Shown here: positions 8,988 to 18,289 of the stretch, in pieces
Position numbering within the stretch: the first letter of the stretch is position 1
How the letters are laid out: every line of letters begins with the position of its first letter
Assembly (NCBI GenBank): GCA_944321865.1
Contig: CALUMZ010000004.1
Coordinates: 18,338-82,337 of the forward strand
Reading direction: 5' to 3'
DNA from: an uncultured Muribaculaceae bacterium
GTDB taxonomy: Bacteria; Bacteroidota; Bacteroidia; Bacteroidales; Muribaculaceae
Length of the DNA stretch: 64,000 nucleotides
Translations under genes and position numbers: made by a program
The notes under the pieces: model-generated
The model's database searches: none
Seen by the model: only the letters and a program-made list of their open reading frames with translations
What the model was told of the DNA's origin: nothing

Positions 8988-11900
8988 ATGGAGACCTTCA
9001 AATCGCTGGTAGAAAACGAGAAAAGTGTTTCAATAGATAATTTGAAACAAATAAGCACGCTATTATCGACCAATAGCGATGCCGATAATACACACCCTGC
9101 CACCGACACCGAAGAGCAGCTGATGAACAAATTCATAATTGACAACGCCGACGCCGTAAAGCATTGCATGCAAGCGGCATACAATCTCATAAACGCCAAG
9201 CATCTCACCGGAGGCATCAACATCATCGACTGGAATTGCGGACAAGGACTGGCAACGGTTAGCTTCAATGACTTTATTGCCGGGAAATGCCCCGAAGCAA
9301 GCATAAAATCGGTAAAACTGATAGAGCCATCGGGCTTGTTGCTCGACCGGGCAGCAACCGTGGTCAAGGCAGCATGCCACATCGACGACATAAAGTGCAT
9401 AAATCGGCCTGCAACCGATGTAATAGCCGACAATCTGCGATTTGCCGGTGGCACGGTGATACATATCTTCAACAACCTGCTCGACAGGGAGGGGCTCGAT
9501 TTCAAAAACACAGTTACACGCCTGACGGCCAACAGCGACTGCGCCAATATCGTCGTAGGCTGCAGCCCGTGCTATTTCCAAGGCAACCGACGCATAAAAG
9601 CCTTTGTCAATTACCTTGGCAATGCCGCAAAAGAAGTAAAGATATGCCGCAACAAAGCCGGCAGTGAAAGCATATTTGCATTCGTAATCGACTCGAAACA
9701 CATCAACAACCGGTACAAACCATCTTACTTCGGTGCAGCCTACATGCTTGAATGCATCGGCAACAATGCCAAAGCCGTGCAACAAATGTACCGTTGGAAA
9801 AATGCGGAAGTATATTGCCCGTTCTTTGCCGAATCACAAATAAGCGACGACATCCACCCCTTGCTTGCCATAGCCAACAACATAATATCTCGCGGGCTGC
9901 CCACGCATGCATCTCCCGGCATGGAGCAGACGTTTGCCATCTCATTTGGATTGACCCACCGCACAACAAGTGGCAACAAGCTATGTTACGAAAGCAACAT
10001 GGACAAGGCGTCGGAACGCGAATTGATACAATGCCTGTCACGCGGGCTTGGCAAAAACGCTGCCATCAACCAGTTGGCATTCACCCCGATTGAGGTGGCA
10101 CGCTTGCACAAGGTTGCCATCGAAGCAATGATCTCGGGACGCCTCGACATAAATGCCCAATACTGGAACATACTCATAATCGAAAACGATGTGCCATGCG
10201 CCGCCATCGCCATGAGAGACCTTGAAGAGCTTTTCGGCAACATTGCAAAAACGACTGCCGAATACAGCCATTTGTCATTGCCGCAAATACGCCTTGACAT
10301 CATCTCAGGTGAACAATATGCCTGTTCGCCGTTACACTTGGGATATGCCCCATCAACAAGCCTGCAAAAACAGCACTTGCGCCGCACCTACGACATGGTG
10401 ATAGAAACATCGATTGACCGGTGCGGGCAGAAAGAGCCTGAACTGCCCAACCTGTCGGCCCGAAACAGTTGCATATTCAGCATATACTCGGCCAATCCCC
10501 GGATGCCGATATCCAAAAGCATATACACACTGAATAAAATAAGTTACGACAATACAGCCGGGCATGGCTACCTGCTCAGCCACCTGTTTAAATGCTTCGA
10601 TGCCAACAACGACACAAACCGAGCAATCGGCAACGCATTACAGGGCAAGCCCACAATGATAAGCACCTTTGATAATTCATCGGGGTTCATGACGGCTGTC
10701 GCTGCCGCAATGTTACAACCGGGCTTGGCAATAGTGGCATCGATTACCGAAACCGACACAAAAATCAGGTGCTGCAACTTGCAGGCCGCAGGCATTGATT
10801 GCTGCATGCTATACAAGCAAATGCCATCCGACGCATTTGAATCGGCATTGGCATCATTGGAAGATTCGAGCGTGCAATTCGTCAGCCTACAATCACAGTT
10901 GCTACTCGATGTAGACATAATGCGCAGACTGTCTTCGCTCAAGCGGCAGCGCATATTCTTTTCCACAATCATCATCTGCGATGCCGAGGCCATATCGATA
11001 TGGAGCGACAACTTCAGTGCCATCCACAGGCAGGTTGCAGCCACGGTACGCAAGCACCTTGCTGCCCCCGACGAAGAACTGAATACAATAGCCGTTACCC
11101 AAGTCATGCCGCAAGATGTGTCGGACGACATAATGTCGACCTTGTCTCCCGGCAATATGCCGTACAATCCCGAAAACATCGTTCGGACCGATTGCTCATG
11201 TCGCAGCAACCTTCAATTTGCAATAGAACAACCCACCAATACGCCCTACGACACCGACGAAACAGCATCGGTTATCAACGACATTGACGATTTCGATGCC
11301 ATACAAAAGTCAAAAATAGCGTATGCCGGCGAATACCTGCACCGACTGCCCCTCCAACTGCGTCTCTTGCAGCAGGAAACTGTGGCGGCATCTACAATGC
11401 CCGACAATTATTACCTTGCCACAAAAAACAGATTCGAGCACGCCGGAGTAATATTCACTCGTCGCAACTATGCCGGAGAAGTTGAAAAGGGATTGGAGAA
11501 AAACGGGATAAAAGCATTGTCGCTGTTCACATCGGAATATGAAGACAATGATGACGCTTCACTAAGATTTTCGGAATTCATCGACAATAAAGCACCATTA
11601 ATCATAGCTCAAACGGGCACAACCCCCTGTTTTGACAAACCAAACATACGGTTTGTCATAAATCTTTGCCGCCCCGACTCGATAGAAGACTTAATGGCAA
11701 GCGCAAGTGTGTGCGGACTTGACGGGCAGGCAGCCTTAATTACTACATTTTTCCAAAATTTCGGCTTGGTCCGACCCACCAACGACAACATTCCCGAACC
11801 GATTGCATTCACCAAAGGCCACTGGATAAATGCCTGCGCACTCGAGAGCCTGTGCACAAAGCATGGCATAGACCCGGCAGAACTGCAAACTGAAATATTC

Positions 11901-13208
11901 GACCCCACACACGACCTGATTCGATTAAATTGCGCCATCGACAACGACATATTCATGTCGCACCTGTGCAATTATTGCAAAGAGAGAAGCAATTGCACGC
12001 TGTTAAACAGCACAAACTTGCCGACGGGCTGGATTCCTGCCGACAAATATGCCGATTATCTCTCAAGAAACAGCATCGCCTCCCACGAGACGGCAAACGA
12101 ATCGCTGGCACAAAGTTACAACATTGCCATGCCTGCAATCGACAACAAGCAACACTGCATGGCAACATGCCGCAACTTGTTGCATAAGTTATTGCACACC
12201 TGTACATTGTCGACCGAAAACGGGAATTATGCCAACGGGCTGACCGAATTATTGTCGGGCATGGACACCGACAAAACTGCATACGCGGCCATATCAATCG
12301 ACAACAATAGCGACTTTGAGAACATGGAAATCGCAGCAACAGCACTCTGCTACCTTGGCATAATAGGTGTTGTCGATGAATTCCATACCGACAACACAAG
12401 AAAACAATTGCTGCTGCAAGTTTCAAACAAGCCCGAAGGTTTCTATTGCCGCAGGCTATTGCAATTGCTCCTATGCCACCTTCCCCGGCACGAAGCCGAA
12501 GATATTGCCTCGGAAGCATGCAATTGCGACAGTGATTGTTGCGAACCGGAAAATGCCTTGTCGGCATTGCTCGATTTCATCGAGCGCAAAAGCCATGCAG
12601 CCTCGGAGCGCAAACTCATTGACATAAATGACTTGTGCATCTTGGCCACCGAAAACAAAGATTGCACAGACTCTAACGAATACATAAAGAAATATATTCA
12701 CAATTACTACAATTCCCCTTTCCTGCATGATGCATGCGGCAACGAAGATGACCATGACGGCAATTTCCTTGACATAGATACCCGGCATGGACGCGAATCT
12801 TCGTTAGACATATTATGCAAATACATCAGGCTGATGGCATCGCTTGACAATGACAGAATCCAACAATTACACGGAGCCGTGCGCCGTCTGCTACGTTTGT
12901 CGACCGGCAACGGAACTCTCTCAATGCTCGATGCCCTGTGCATGATGTCGCTGCACTTTGACTGCTCAAGATTGCTTGCCGACCGCATTGCCGACGCATA
13001 CGGCAAGGGGTATGAACAGCTTAGAGCACAGGAACACAACGTATTCCATCACCGTTGGAACAATGAAATAAAACCGTTGCTACACTCATGCAACCCAGCT
13101 ATATCTCGGCAAATGGCAACCTTGACAGGCTATGAACTGAGAATTGAATTAAAGGCACATAATGAATGGTTGAATAAATTTATAAACAGATATGGCACAG
13201 GAAAATAA
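8988..13208 (+). CDS. Giant MTase-like/RecQ-like fusion with dead helicase motifs
   Basis: 1406 residues, no signal peptide. Residues 70-240 resemble a class I SAM-dependent methyltransferase: IIDWNCGQGLATV (79-91) fits motif I and LIEPS (111-115) fits the acidic second strand. Residues 525-930 follow the order of a RecQ/DEAD-type helicase, but the signature residues are gone: the Walker A position reads STFDNSSGF (about 559-567), the DEAH position reads CDAEAISIW (664-672), and the motif VI position keeps CGLDG but lacks both arginines (906-913). The surrounding helicase text survives, for example DKPNIRFVINLCRPDSIEDL (883-902), which matches the RecQ motif V-VI linker. A Cys cluster (C994, C997, C1003) may bind zinc. 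The final 400 residues are unassigned. It overlaps the next gene by 17 bases. Confidence 0.75.
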   Translation: METFKSLVENEKSVSIDNLKQISTLLSTNSDADNTHPATDTEEQLMNKFIIDNADAVKHCMQAAYNLINAKHLTGGINIIDWNCGQGLATVSFNDFIAGKCPEASIKSVKLIEPSGLLLDRAATVVKAACHIDDIKCINRPATDVIADNLRFAGGTVIHIFNNLLDREGLDFKNTVTRLTANSDCANIVVGCSPCYFQGNRRIKAFVNYLGNAAKEVKICRNKAGSESIFAFVIDSKHINNRYKPSYFGAAYMLECIGNNAKAVQQMYRWKNAEVYCPFFAESQISDDIHPLLAIANNIISRGLPTHASPGMEQTFAISFGLTHRTTSGNKLCYESNMDKASERELIQCLSRGLGKNAAINQLAFTPIEVARLHKVAIEAMISGRLDINAQYWNILIIENDVPCAAIAMRDLEELFGNIAKTTAEYSHLSLPQIRLDIISGEQYACSPLHLGYAPSTSLQKQHLRRTYDMVIETSIDRCGQKEPELPNLSARNSCIFSIYSANPRMPISKSIYTLNKISYDNTAGHGYLLSHLFKCFDANNDTNRAIGNALQGKPTMISTFDNSSGFMTAVAAAMLQPGLAIVASITETDTKIRCCNLQAAGIDCCMLYKQMPSDAFESALASLEDSSVQFVSLQSQLLLDVDIMRRLSSLKRQRIFFSTIIICDAEAISIWSDNFSAIHRQVAATVRKHLAAPDEELNTIAVTQVMPQDVSDDIMSTLSPGNMPYNPENIVRTDCSCRSNLQFAIEQPTNTPYDTDETASVINDIDDFDAIQKSKIAYAGEYLHRLPLQLRLLQQETVAASTMPDNYYLATKNRFEHAGVIFTRRNYAGEVEKGLEKNGIKALSLFTSEYEDNDDASLRFSEFIDNKAPLIIAQTGTTPCFDKPNIRFVINLCRPDSIEDLMASASVCGLDGQAALITTFFQNFGLVRPTNDNIPEPIAFTKGHWINACALESLCTKHGIDPAELQTEIFDPTHDLIRLNCAIDNDIFMSHLCNYCKERSNCTLLNSTNLPTGWIPADKYADYLSRNSIASHETANESLAQSYNIAMPAIDNKQHCMATCRNLLHKLLHTCTLSTENGNYANGLTELLSGMDTDKTAYAAISIDNNSDFENMEIAATALCYLGIIGVVDEFHTDNTRKQLLLQVSNKPEGFYCRRLLQLLLCHLPRHEAEDIASEACNCDSDCCEPENALSALLDFIERKSHAASERKLIDINDLCILATENKDCTDSNEYIKKYIHNYYNSPFLHDACGNEDDHDGNFLDIDTRHGRESSLDILCKYIRLMASLDNDRIQQLHGAVRRLLRLSTGNGTLSMLDALCMMSLHFDCSRLLADRIADAYGKGYEQLRAQEHNVFHHRWNNEIKPLLHSCNPAISRQMATLTGYELRIELKAHNEWLNKFINRYGTGK

Positions 13209-13980
13209 TGCTCAAGAAATATTAAACTCGCTGGCTCAGCTCGAATCTTCACTCAAACAAATAGAATCTGCCCGGCAGCAAGTTGAAGAAGTTGTAAAAT
13301 CGGCAACGGCCATAAATGGCTCGCTCGAAAACTATACCCGGTCGCTCAACGCACTCACCGATGCCGTAAAAGAATTTATCGCCACGGCACAAGAATGCAA
13401 GAAATCAGATGTCGAGAATACAAACTTGCGATTAGGGGAATTATGCGACAAACTCGAAAACAAAATCGACAAACTCGGGCAACCAAGTTCCCAACAGTTT
13501 GTGCCGGCACAGCAACCCAATAATGAACACAGCCTGACCGATATAGTTGCAGTGGGTGAAATGCTATTGCCCATAAAGGCCCAACTTGACGACATTAATT
13601 CAAAATTAGAACACTTGCCACACGCAGCAAGCAACGACAATGCCACACGATTATTGATTGAAGCCAACACTAAAATCGAATCCGTCGATTCAAAGCTGAA
13701 AGAAATCACCCTCACCACCGCTTCACAAAGTGCCTCCAAGCCGCTTAACACCGAAGATGCCGCAATTTCCTCCGACGCATTAAAAGAATTTGAAGAACGA
13801 TTGAACCTTATATCCAAAGATGTCATGGTGATGCGAAACAGCACACATTCCATCTTGAAAAACATGGAAACTCAGCTCATCGACCGCTCGAGCAAGGAAG
13901 GCCGCATGTCGTTGATTATAGCAATCGGCGCACTTGTGGTGGCAATAGCCATATTGCTAAAGCTATATGGTGCCATCTGA
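13192..13980 (+). CDS. Coiled-coil, C-terminally membrane-anchored protein
   Basis: 262 residues. The first 80 residues form heptad-like coiled coil (LNSLAQLESSLKQIESARQQ), with further coiled-coil stretches around 85-100 and 195-230. A single hydrophobic helix lies at the extreme C-terminus (about 240-258) and is followed only by a few residues, so it is a tail-anchored protein with its body in the cytoplasm. The ATG lies inside the end of the giant gene, a 17-base overlap that implies coupled translation and probable partnership. No catalytic motif is visible; an adaptor or membrane tether is the best reading (inference). Its stop abuts the stop of the convergent SDR gene with no spacer. 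Confidence 0.75.
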   Translation: MAQENNAQEILNSLAQLESSLKQIESARQQVEEVVKSATAINGSLENYTRSLNALTDAVKEFIATAQECKKSDVENTNLRLGELCDKLENKIDKLGQPSSQQFVPAQQPNNEHSLTDIVAVGEMLLPIKAQLDDINSKLEHLPHAASNDNATRLLIEANTKIESVDSKLKEITLTTASQSASKPLNTEDAAISSDALKEFEERLNLISKDVMVMRNSTHSILKNMETQLIDRSSKEGRMSLIIAIGALVVAIAILLKLYGAI

Positions 13981-14997
13981 TTACAGCCACCCGGCCTGCT
14001 TGTACCACGCAATGGCCTCAGCCACACCATCTTCAAGAGAATAACGGGGCGAGAAATTGAAATCGTTCACGGCATCGCTTATATCGCAGGCCCAATTGCG
14101 TTGTTTCATTATTTTGTACTTGTCACTGTTAAGCGTGCTCGGTTTTAATGTCAACTTGCCAATAAATCCGGCAATGACCGACACCACATACAGCAGCCAC
14201 AGCGGACACCGCACCGGCAACACCACCTTCTTGCCAAGTGTGCGCGCAACCAATGTCCTAAACTCCTTCTGCGTATAGGCTCGCGGTTCCGAGATTATAT
14301 AAGTGCGCCGCCGTGTTGTCCGGCACTCCATTGCATCAAAAACGGCAGATGCCAAGTCTTTTACGTAAATAAACGTGAGCATCTGTTTCTTGAATCCCAC
14401 TCCAAAGTCAAATCCGGCTTTGATGCTACGCATCATCATGAAATAATCCCGTTCGTGAGGGCCATATACGCCCGTTGCACGGAATATAACGTATGGGAAA
14501 CCGCTTAACGACTGTAAATATGTCTCGGCTTTCAATTTCGACACCCCATAACGAGTATCGGGCAACGGTATCATTTTGGTGGTAAACGGTGTATACCCTT
14601 TTTCATCCCCGGCACCCATCACACTCAAACTGCTCATGAGCAAAAATGCGTCGGGAATGGCATCGGCGGCAATCAAAGCATCGACCAATGTGCGCATATA
14701 TTCATAATTGACCCTGTTGAAATCAAGGAAATTGACACACTTCGTGGCGCCAAGGTTATGTACCACATAATCCCATTTGCCGCCCATCTGCTCCACGGCA
14801 TCGGCTATCTGCTTCTGCAACACCTCCCCGTTGGAATAATCAAGCTCTATGAAATTAATACGCTCGTCTTGCAAGAACTTGCGTGACGTAGTGGCACGTA
14901 CTGCCGCCCAAGTCTCATATCCTCGTCTTAACGATTCTTCAACAATAAAACCACCGATAAATCCTCCTGCACCGGTCACAAGTACACGTTTACCCAT
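13981..14997 (-). CDS. NAD(P)-dependent epimerase/dehydratase (extended SDR)
   Basis: 338 residues. The start MGKRVLVTGAGGFIGGFIVE carries the nucleotide-binding GxxGxxG of extended short-chain dehydrogenases. The catalytic elements follow: Ser-Ser-Leu-Ser near residue 122 and YGVSK near 150. Later parts (FRATGVYGPHERD, FIYVKDLASAVFDAM) are typical of the sugar-epimerase and dihydroflavonol-reductase-like branch. The C-terminal portion has a hydrophobic stretch (about 265-290) that could associate with the membrane. The substrate cannot be read from sequence. The gene stands alone, convergent with the coiled-coil gene and divergent from the YjbR gene. Confidence 0.9.
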   Translation of the reverse strand: MGKRVLVTGAGGFIGGFIVEESLRRGYETWAAVRATTSRKFLQDERINFIELDYSNGEVLQKQIADAVEQMGGKWDYVVHNLGATKCVNFLDFNRVNYEYMRTLVDALIAADAIPDAFLLMSSLSVMGAGDEKGYTPFTTKMIPLPDTRYGVSKLKAETYLQSLSGFPYVIFRATGVYGPHERDYFMMMRSIKAGFDFGVGFKKQMLTFIYVKDLASAVFDAMECRTTRRRTYIISEPRAYTQKEFRTLVARTLGKKVVLPVRCPLWLLYVVSVIAGFIGKLTLKPSTLNSDKYKIMKQRNWACDISDAVNDFNFSPRYSLEDGVAEAIAWYKQAGWL

Positions 14998-15080
14998 AGT
15001 GAAAAGTCAATTTTCTGCAAAAATACTACAAAAATCGTCCGCATAAACACAAAACAAGTCCCAAATACACTATTCCTTAT

Positions 15081-15088
15081 TATCTTTG
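15081..15088 (+). promoter_or_regulatory. -7 box for the YjbR-family gene
   Basis: TATCTTTG matches TAnnTTTG and lies 28 bases before the ATG at 15117. No convincing -33 element was seen. Confidence 0.4.
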
Positions 15089-15116
15089 CTCACAATAAAA
15101 CAGTCCACACACCACC

Positions 15117-15473
15117 ATGAATATAGAACAAGCCCGCATATTCGCATTGTCGCAGCCCTATGCCACCGAAGACATGCCATTCGGTGACGACTGGGTAGTG
15201 TTCCGCATCGGCGGCAAAGTATTCATGCACATACAACTCGATGCTCCCGAACCGCGCATAGCCATCAAGTTGCCGCCCGAAACGGGAGCCGAATTAAGGG
15301 AACACTACGATGCCGTGAGACCTGCGTGGCACATGAACAAAGTGCACTGGAACGACATCTACCTGACCGCAGGGGAATTGACCGACCCGCAAATACAGTC
15401 ACTAATCGAAAAATCCTATACCATAGTCCGCAACAAATTGCCTCGCAAGACCAAGGAGGCATTGGAACCATAA
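15117..15473 (+). CDS. MmcQ/YjbR family protein
   Basis: 118 residues. The whole length follows the YjbR (CyaY-like fold) family: an N-terminal helix ending in ATEDMPFGDDWVVFRIGGKV, a central strand (ISIKLPP-type, here AIKLPPETGAELRE), then the characteristic His/Asn-Lys stretch HMNKVHWNDIYL and a C-terminal helix with Ser-Tyr. The family is widespread and has been described as DNA-binding, but a biochemical role is not established. Single-gene transcript with its own promoter box upstream. Confidence 0.9.
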   Translation: MNIEQARIFALSQPYATEDMPFGDDWVVFRIGGKVFMHIQLDAPEPRIAIKLPPETGAELREHYDAVRPAWHMNKVHWNDIYLTAGELTDPQIQSLIEKSYTIVRNKLPRKTKEALEP

Positions 15474-15526
15474 CCACACATGCAAAACAGGCGTAAATGC
15501 TTGAAAATGCAAAAAATTAGGGACTT

Positions 15527-15559
15527 TTTGTGCAAAAACATAAAAATTTGGTATCTTTG
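15527..15559 (+). promoter_or_regulatory. Promoter of the PpiD-like foldase gene
   Basis: TTTG at 15527-15530, a 21-base spacer, then TATCTTTG at 15552-15559: both boxes match the Bacteroidetes sigma-ABfr consensus with correct spacing. The leader to the ATG at 15648 would be about 80 bases. Confidence 0.7.
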
Positions 15560-15647
15560 TGCGCCTTTACAGGCACGTTTTTCATGCCGTATACATCGGT
15601 TACGGCATATTATATTGCATAAAAACAATAAAAAACATAACAATTAA

Positions 15648-17708
15648 ATGGCAGCTTTAGAGAAGATTAGAAGTAAAGCAGTCCTGTTGACGGTTGTCAT
15701 CGGTTTGGCTCTTTTAGCCTTTATTTTGACCGACTTCCTCAACTCGGGCAGGACATTCTTCGGCGACGGCAATACCGTTGCCTATGTGGGTGACACCAAA
15801 ATTGACGCAATGCAATTCCAGAACCGTTACGAACAGGCCAGCCAAGAATTACAGTCAAGCGGCCGCAACAATATCGACGGTGCCGTATTGCAAAGCCAAG
15901 TGATGTCGCAAATGATTCAAGAAATATTGCTCAACGACGAGTTGGAGATGCTTGACATCGATGTGACCGACGAAGAAATCACCGATGCAATGATTGGCAA
16001 CAACATACGCCCGCAAGTGATGCAACTTGTTCAACAGACAGGAATGCAATCGGCACGCGACTTGTATGACTTCATTTTCAACCCATCGAAATACGGAGCT
16101 ACCGATGCCGACGTTGCTCAAATGAGAAACGTGTGGATTAATCTTGAAGACGATGTAACTCGCAGCCTTAAATATGAAAAATTGCAAAATCTCATAATGG
16201 GTGCCATCAGAGCCAATGACCTTGACAAAAAAGAAATGGCATCGGAGAATGCAACCACCAGCACAATCGAATTTGCCCGTGTAGGATTCTCGTCGCTGAA
16301 AAACGAAGATTATCCCGTGAGCGATGCCGAAATCACCGAAGAATACAACAAGCAAAAGGAATTATACAAGCTGCCCGAAGAAATGCGCGTGGCTCACATA
16401 ATTGCAGTTGACATCACACCATCGACTCTCGACCTCAACCAAGCTCAAGAAAACATCAACGGCGTGTACACGACATTGGTGTCGAGCGAAGGTATCGATG
16501 AAATACGCAACAACAGCGACCTCGTCATCAACGAGAACACCGTGCGCTTGAGCGACATACGCCAAAACGACACTCGCCAGTTCATAGCAAAAGCCGCAGT
16601 GGGCGACGTTACTTCGCCTAAATTCCAGTCAAACACCTATACCATAACCAAGTTGCTTGGCAAGGAAATGGGACTTGACTCTGTAAACGTGAGCATGATG
16701 AGCATCGCCGGAGCAAAAAACCTGCAAGACTCGGTTCTCAACCTGCTCAACGCAGGCACTTCGTATGCCGAAATACAAAAGATTCAAGGCACACAAGGAC
16801 AGGAAAACTTCTGGCAAACACTCGTCGGTGCTCCCGACTCTACCATAGCCAAGTTCAAGGCAGCCGGCAAGGGTTACTTCGTTCTCAACCAATCGCCGCA
16901 AGGAGCCATTTACGTAAAAATAAACGAACTCAAAGCCCCCAAGCAACTCTACGACATAGCCCAAATTTCCTATACCGTATATCCCAGCACAAAAACTACC
17001 GAGGAATTGCGCGACAGCCTGCAAGCATTCATCAATGCCAACAACACGGCCGAACTGTTTGAGCAAAATGCCGCACGCGCCGGCTACAATGCCATCGTGA
17101 CACGAGTAACCTCGTCGACACCGCAAGTGAACGGCATCGAAAACTCACGCGAAGTGGTGAAATGGCTGTTTGAGGCTACCCCGGGAACAGTGTCTACGAT
17201 ATTTGACAAGCAAAACAACGACAAATACATCGTTGCAGCACTCGACTGGGTGTATGAAAAAGGTTACCTGCCCGCCAATGCTCCCGAAGTGAAAGAAGAA
17301 CTTACGGCGCAAATACGCAACAGCAAGAAAGGTGACGCATTGGTAGCCCAGTACCAAGGCAAAGCAAACGACATTGCCGGATATGCAAAACTGATGGATG
17401 TTACTCCCGACTCGGCACAAGTGACATTCGGACAGAACTATATTGCAAAAATCGGTGCAGGCGAATCGGCCCTCACTGCAAGCGTAGCTACAGCACAACC
17501 GGGAACTGTGGTTGGTCCTGTAAAAGCAAATACATCGGTAATCGTTTACAAGATAGTAAACCAAGAGCAGTCAAAGCGGGAACTTACCGACATGGAAACC
17601 GAACAACAATTCGCACGCACCCGTGGCAACCAAGCCGTAATGAGCCAAGCCCTCAATATATTGCGCAATGCCACGACCGTCGAGAACAAAATGATTAGAT
17701 TCTTCTAA
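15648..17708 (+). CDS. PpiD-like periplasmic foldase (SurA_N/PPIase)
   Basis: 686 residues. A single N-terminal membrane anchor (residues 12-30, LLTVVIGLALLAFILTDFL) is followed by a SurA/PpiD-type N-terminal chaperone domain (VAYVGDTKIDAMQFQNRYEQ to about 170) and then parvulin-like regions (PEEMRVAHIIAVDI near 245, and a second repeat around 440-560). This is the layout of PpiD, a membrane-tethered periplasmic chaperone that assists folding of outer-membrane and secreted proteins. Bacteroidetes members vary in their parvulin active sites, so prolyl isomerase activity is not assured. Monocistronic, with a strong promoter upstream and a terminator downstream. Confidence 0.88.
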   Translation: MAALEKIRSKAVLLTVVIGLALLAFILTDFLNSGRTFFGDGNTVAYVGDTKIDAMQFQNRYEQASQELQSSGRNNIDGAVLQSQVMSQMIQEILLNDELEMLDIDVTDEEITDAMIGNNIRPQVMQLVQQTGMQSARDLYDFIFNPSKYGATDADVAQMRNVWINLEDDVTRSLKYEKLQNLIMGAIRANDLDKKEMASENATTSTIEFARVGFSSLKNEDYPVSDAEITEEYNKQKELYKLPEEMRVAHIIAVDITPSTLDLNQAQENINGVYTTLVSSEGIDEIRNNSDLVINENTVRLSDIRQNDTRQFIAKAAVGDVTSPKFQSNTYTITKLLGKEMGLDSVNVSMMSIAGAKNLQDSVLNLLNAGTSYAEIQKIQGTQGQENFWQTLVGAPDSTIAKFKAAGKGYFVLNQSPQGAIYVKINELKAPKQLYDIAQISYTVYPSTKTTEELRDSLQAFINANNTAELFEQNAARAGYNAIVTRVTSSTPQVNGIENSREVVKWLFEATPGTVSTIFDKQNNDKYIVAALDWVYEKGYLPANAPEVKEELTAQIRNSKKGDALVAQYQGKANDIAGYAKLMDVTPDSAQVTFGQNYIAKIGAGESALTASVATAQPGTVVGPVKANTSVIVYKIVNQEQSKRELTDMETEQQFARTRGNQAVMSQALNILRNATTVENKMIRFF

Positions 17709-17739
17709 GGCATTACCATTCCTAAACATAACCATACAG

Positions 17740-17780
17740 ACAAGGGCAGAGGCATTTGGCACTGCCCTTGTTGCATTTTT
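17740..17780 (+). terminator. Rho-independent terminator after the foldase gene
   Basis: ACAAGGGCAG (17740-17749) pairs with CTGCCCTTGT (17762-17771), followed by TGCATTTTT. The right arm overlaps the -33 region of the next promoter, so termination and initiation share this sequence. Confidence 0.7.
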
Positions 17781-17801
17781 CGGCAAAAATGCCTATTTTT
17801 G
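17771..17801 (+). promoter_or_regulatory. Promoter of sufE
   Basis: TTG at 17771-17773, a 20-base spacer, then TATTTTTG at 17794-17801. It covers the upstream TTG codon at 17799, which argues that translation starts at the ATG at 17820 with a leader of about 12 bases. Confidence 0.6.
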
Positions 17802-17819
17802 AACAATTTATTATCCAGC

Positions 17820-18257
17820 ATGAAATCAATCAACGAAACTCAGGACGAGATAATCGAGGAATTTGAAGGTCTGTCGGAATGGATGGACCGGTATAGTTAC
17901 ATAATCGACCTCGGAAACGCCCTTGAACCGATAGAAGAAAAGTACAAAACTCCTGAATACCTGATAGAAGGTTGCCAAAGCCGCGTGTGGATAACTGCCG
18001 ATGAAGACAGCAACGGACTGATTCACTTCCGCGCCGACAGTGACGCGATTATCGTGAAAGGGATAATATCGCTGCTCATTCAAGTATTGTCGGGACACAC
18101 GGCACAGGAGATACTCGACAGCGACCTCTACTTCATCAAGGAAGTTGGGCTGCAAGAGCACCTGTCGCCCACCCGCAGCAACGGTCTTGTGGCAATGGTG
18201 AAGCAGATGCGCATGTATGCAATGGCATTCAAGGCAAAAGACCAAGAGAAACAATAA
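17820..18257 (+). CDS. sufE: SufE family cysteine-desulfuration protein
   Basis: 145 residues. It has the SufE core: an N-terminal helix (DEIIEEFEGL), then DRYSYIIDLGNALEPIEEKY and the catalytic loop LIEGCQSRVW with the sulfur-accepting Cys52, then the C-terminal SGHTAQEI segment. SufE receives persulfide from the SufS desulfurase and passes it to the SufBCD scaffold for iron-sulfur cluster assembly in the cytoplasm. The frame extends seven codons upstream to a TTG, but that codon is inside the promoter -7 box, so the ATG at 17820 is preferred. The rest of the suf genes are not in the window. Confidence 0.93.
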   Translation: MKSINETQDEIIEEFEGLSEWMDRYSYIIDLGNALEPIEEKYKTPEYLIEGCQSRVWITADEDSNGLIHFRADSDAIIVKGIISLLIQVLSGHTAQEILDSDLYFIKEVGLQEHLSPTRSNGLVAMVKQMRMYAMAFKAKDQEKQ

Positions 18258-18289
18258 TAATCACATAAAAAATAACCCGCTTAACAACT

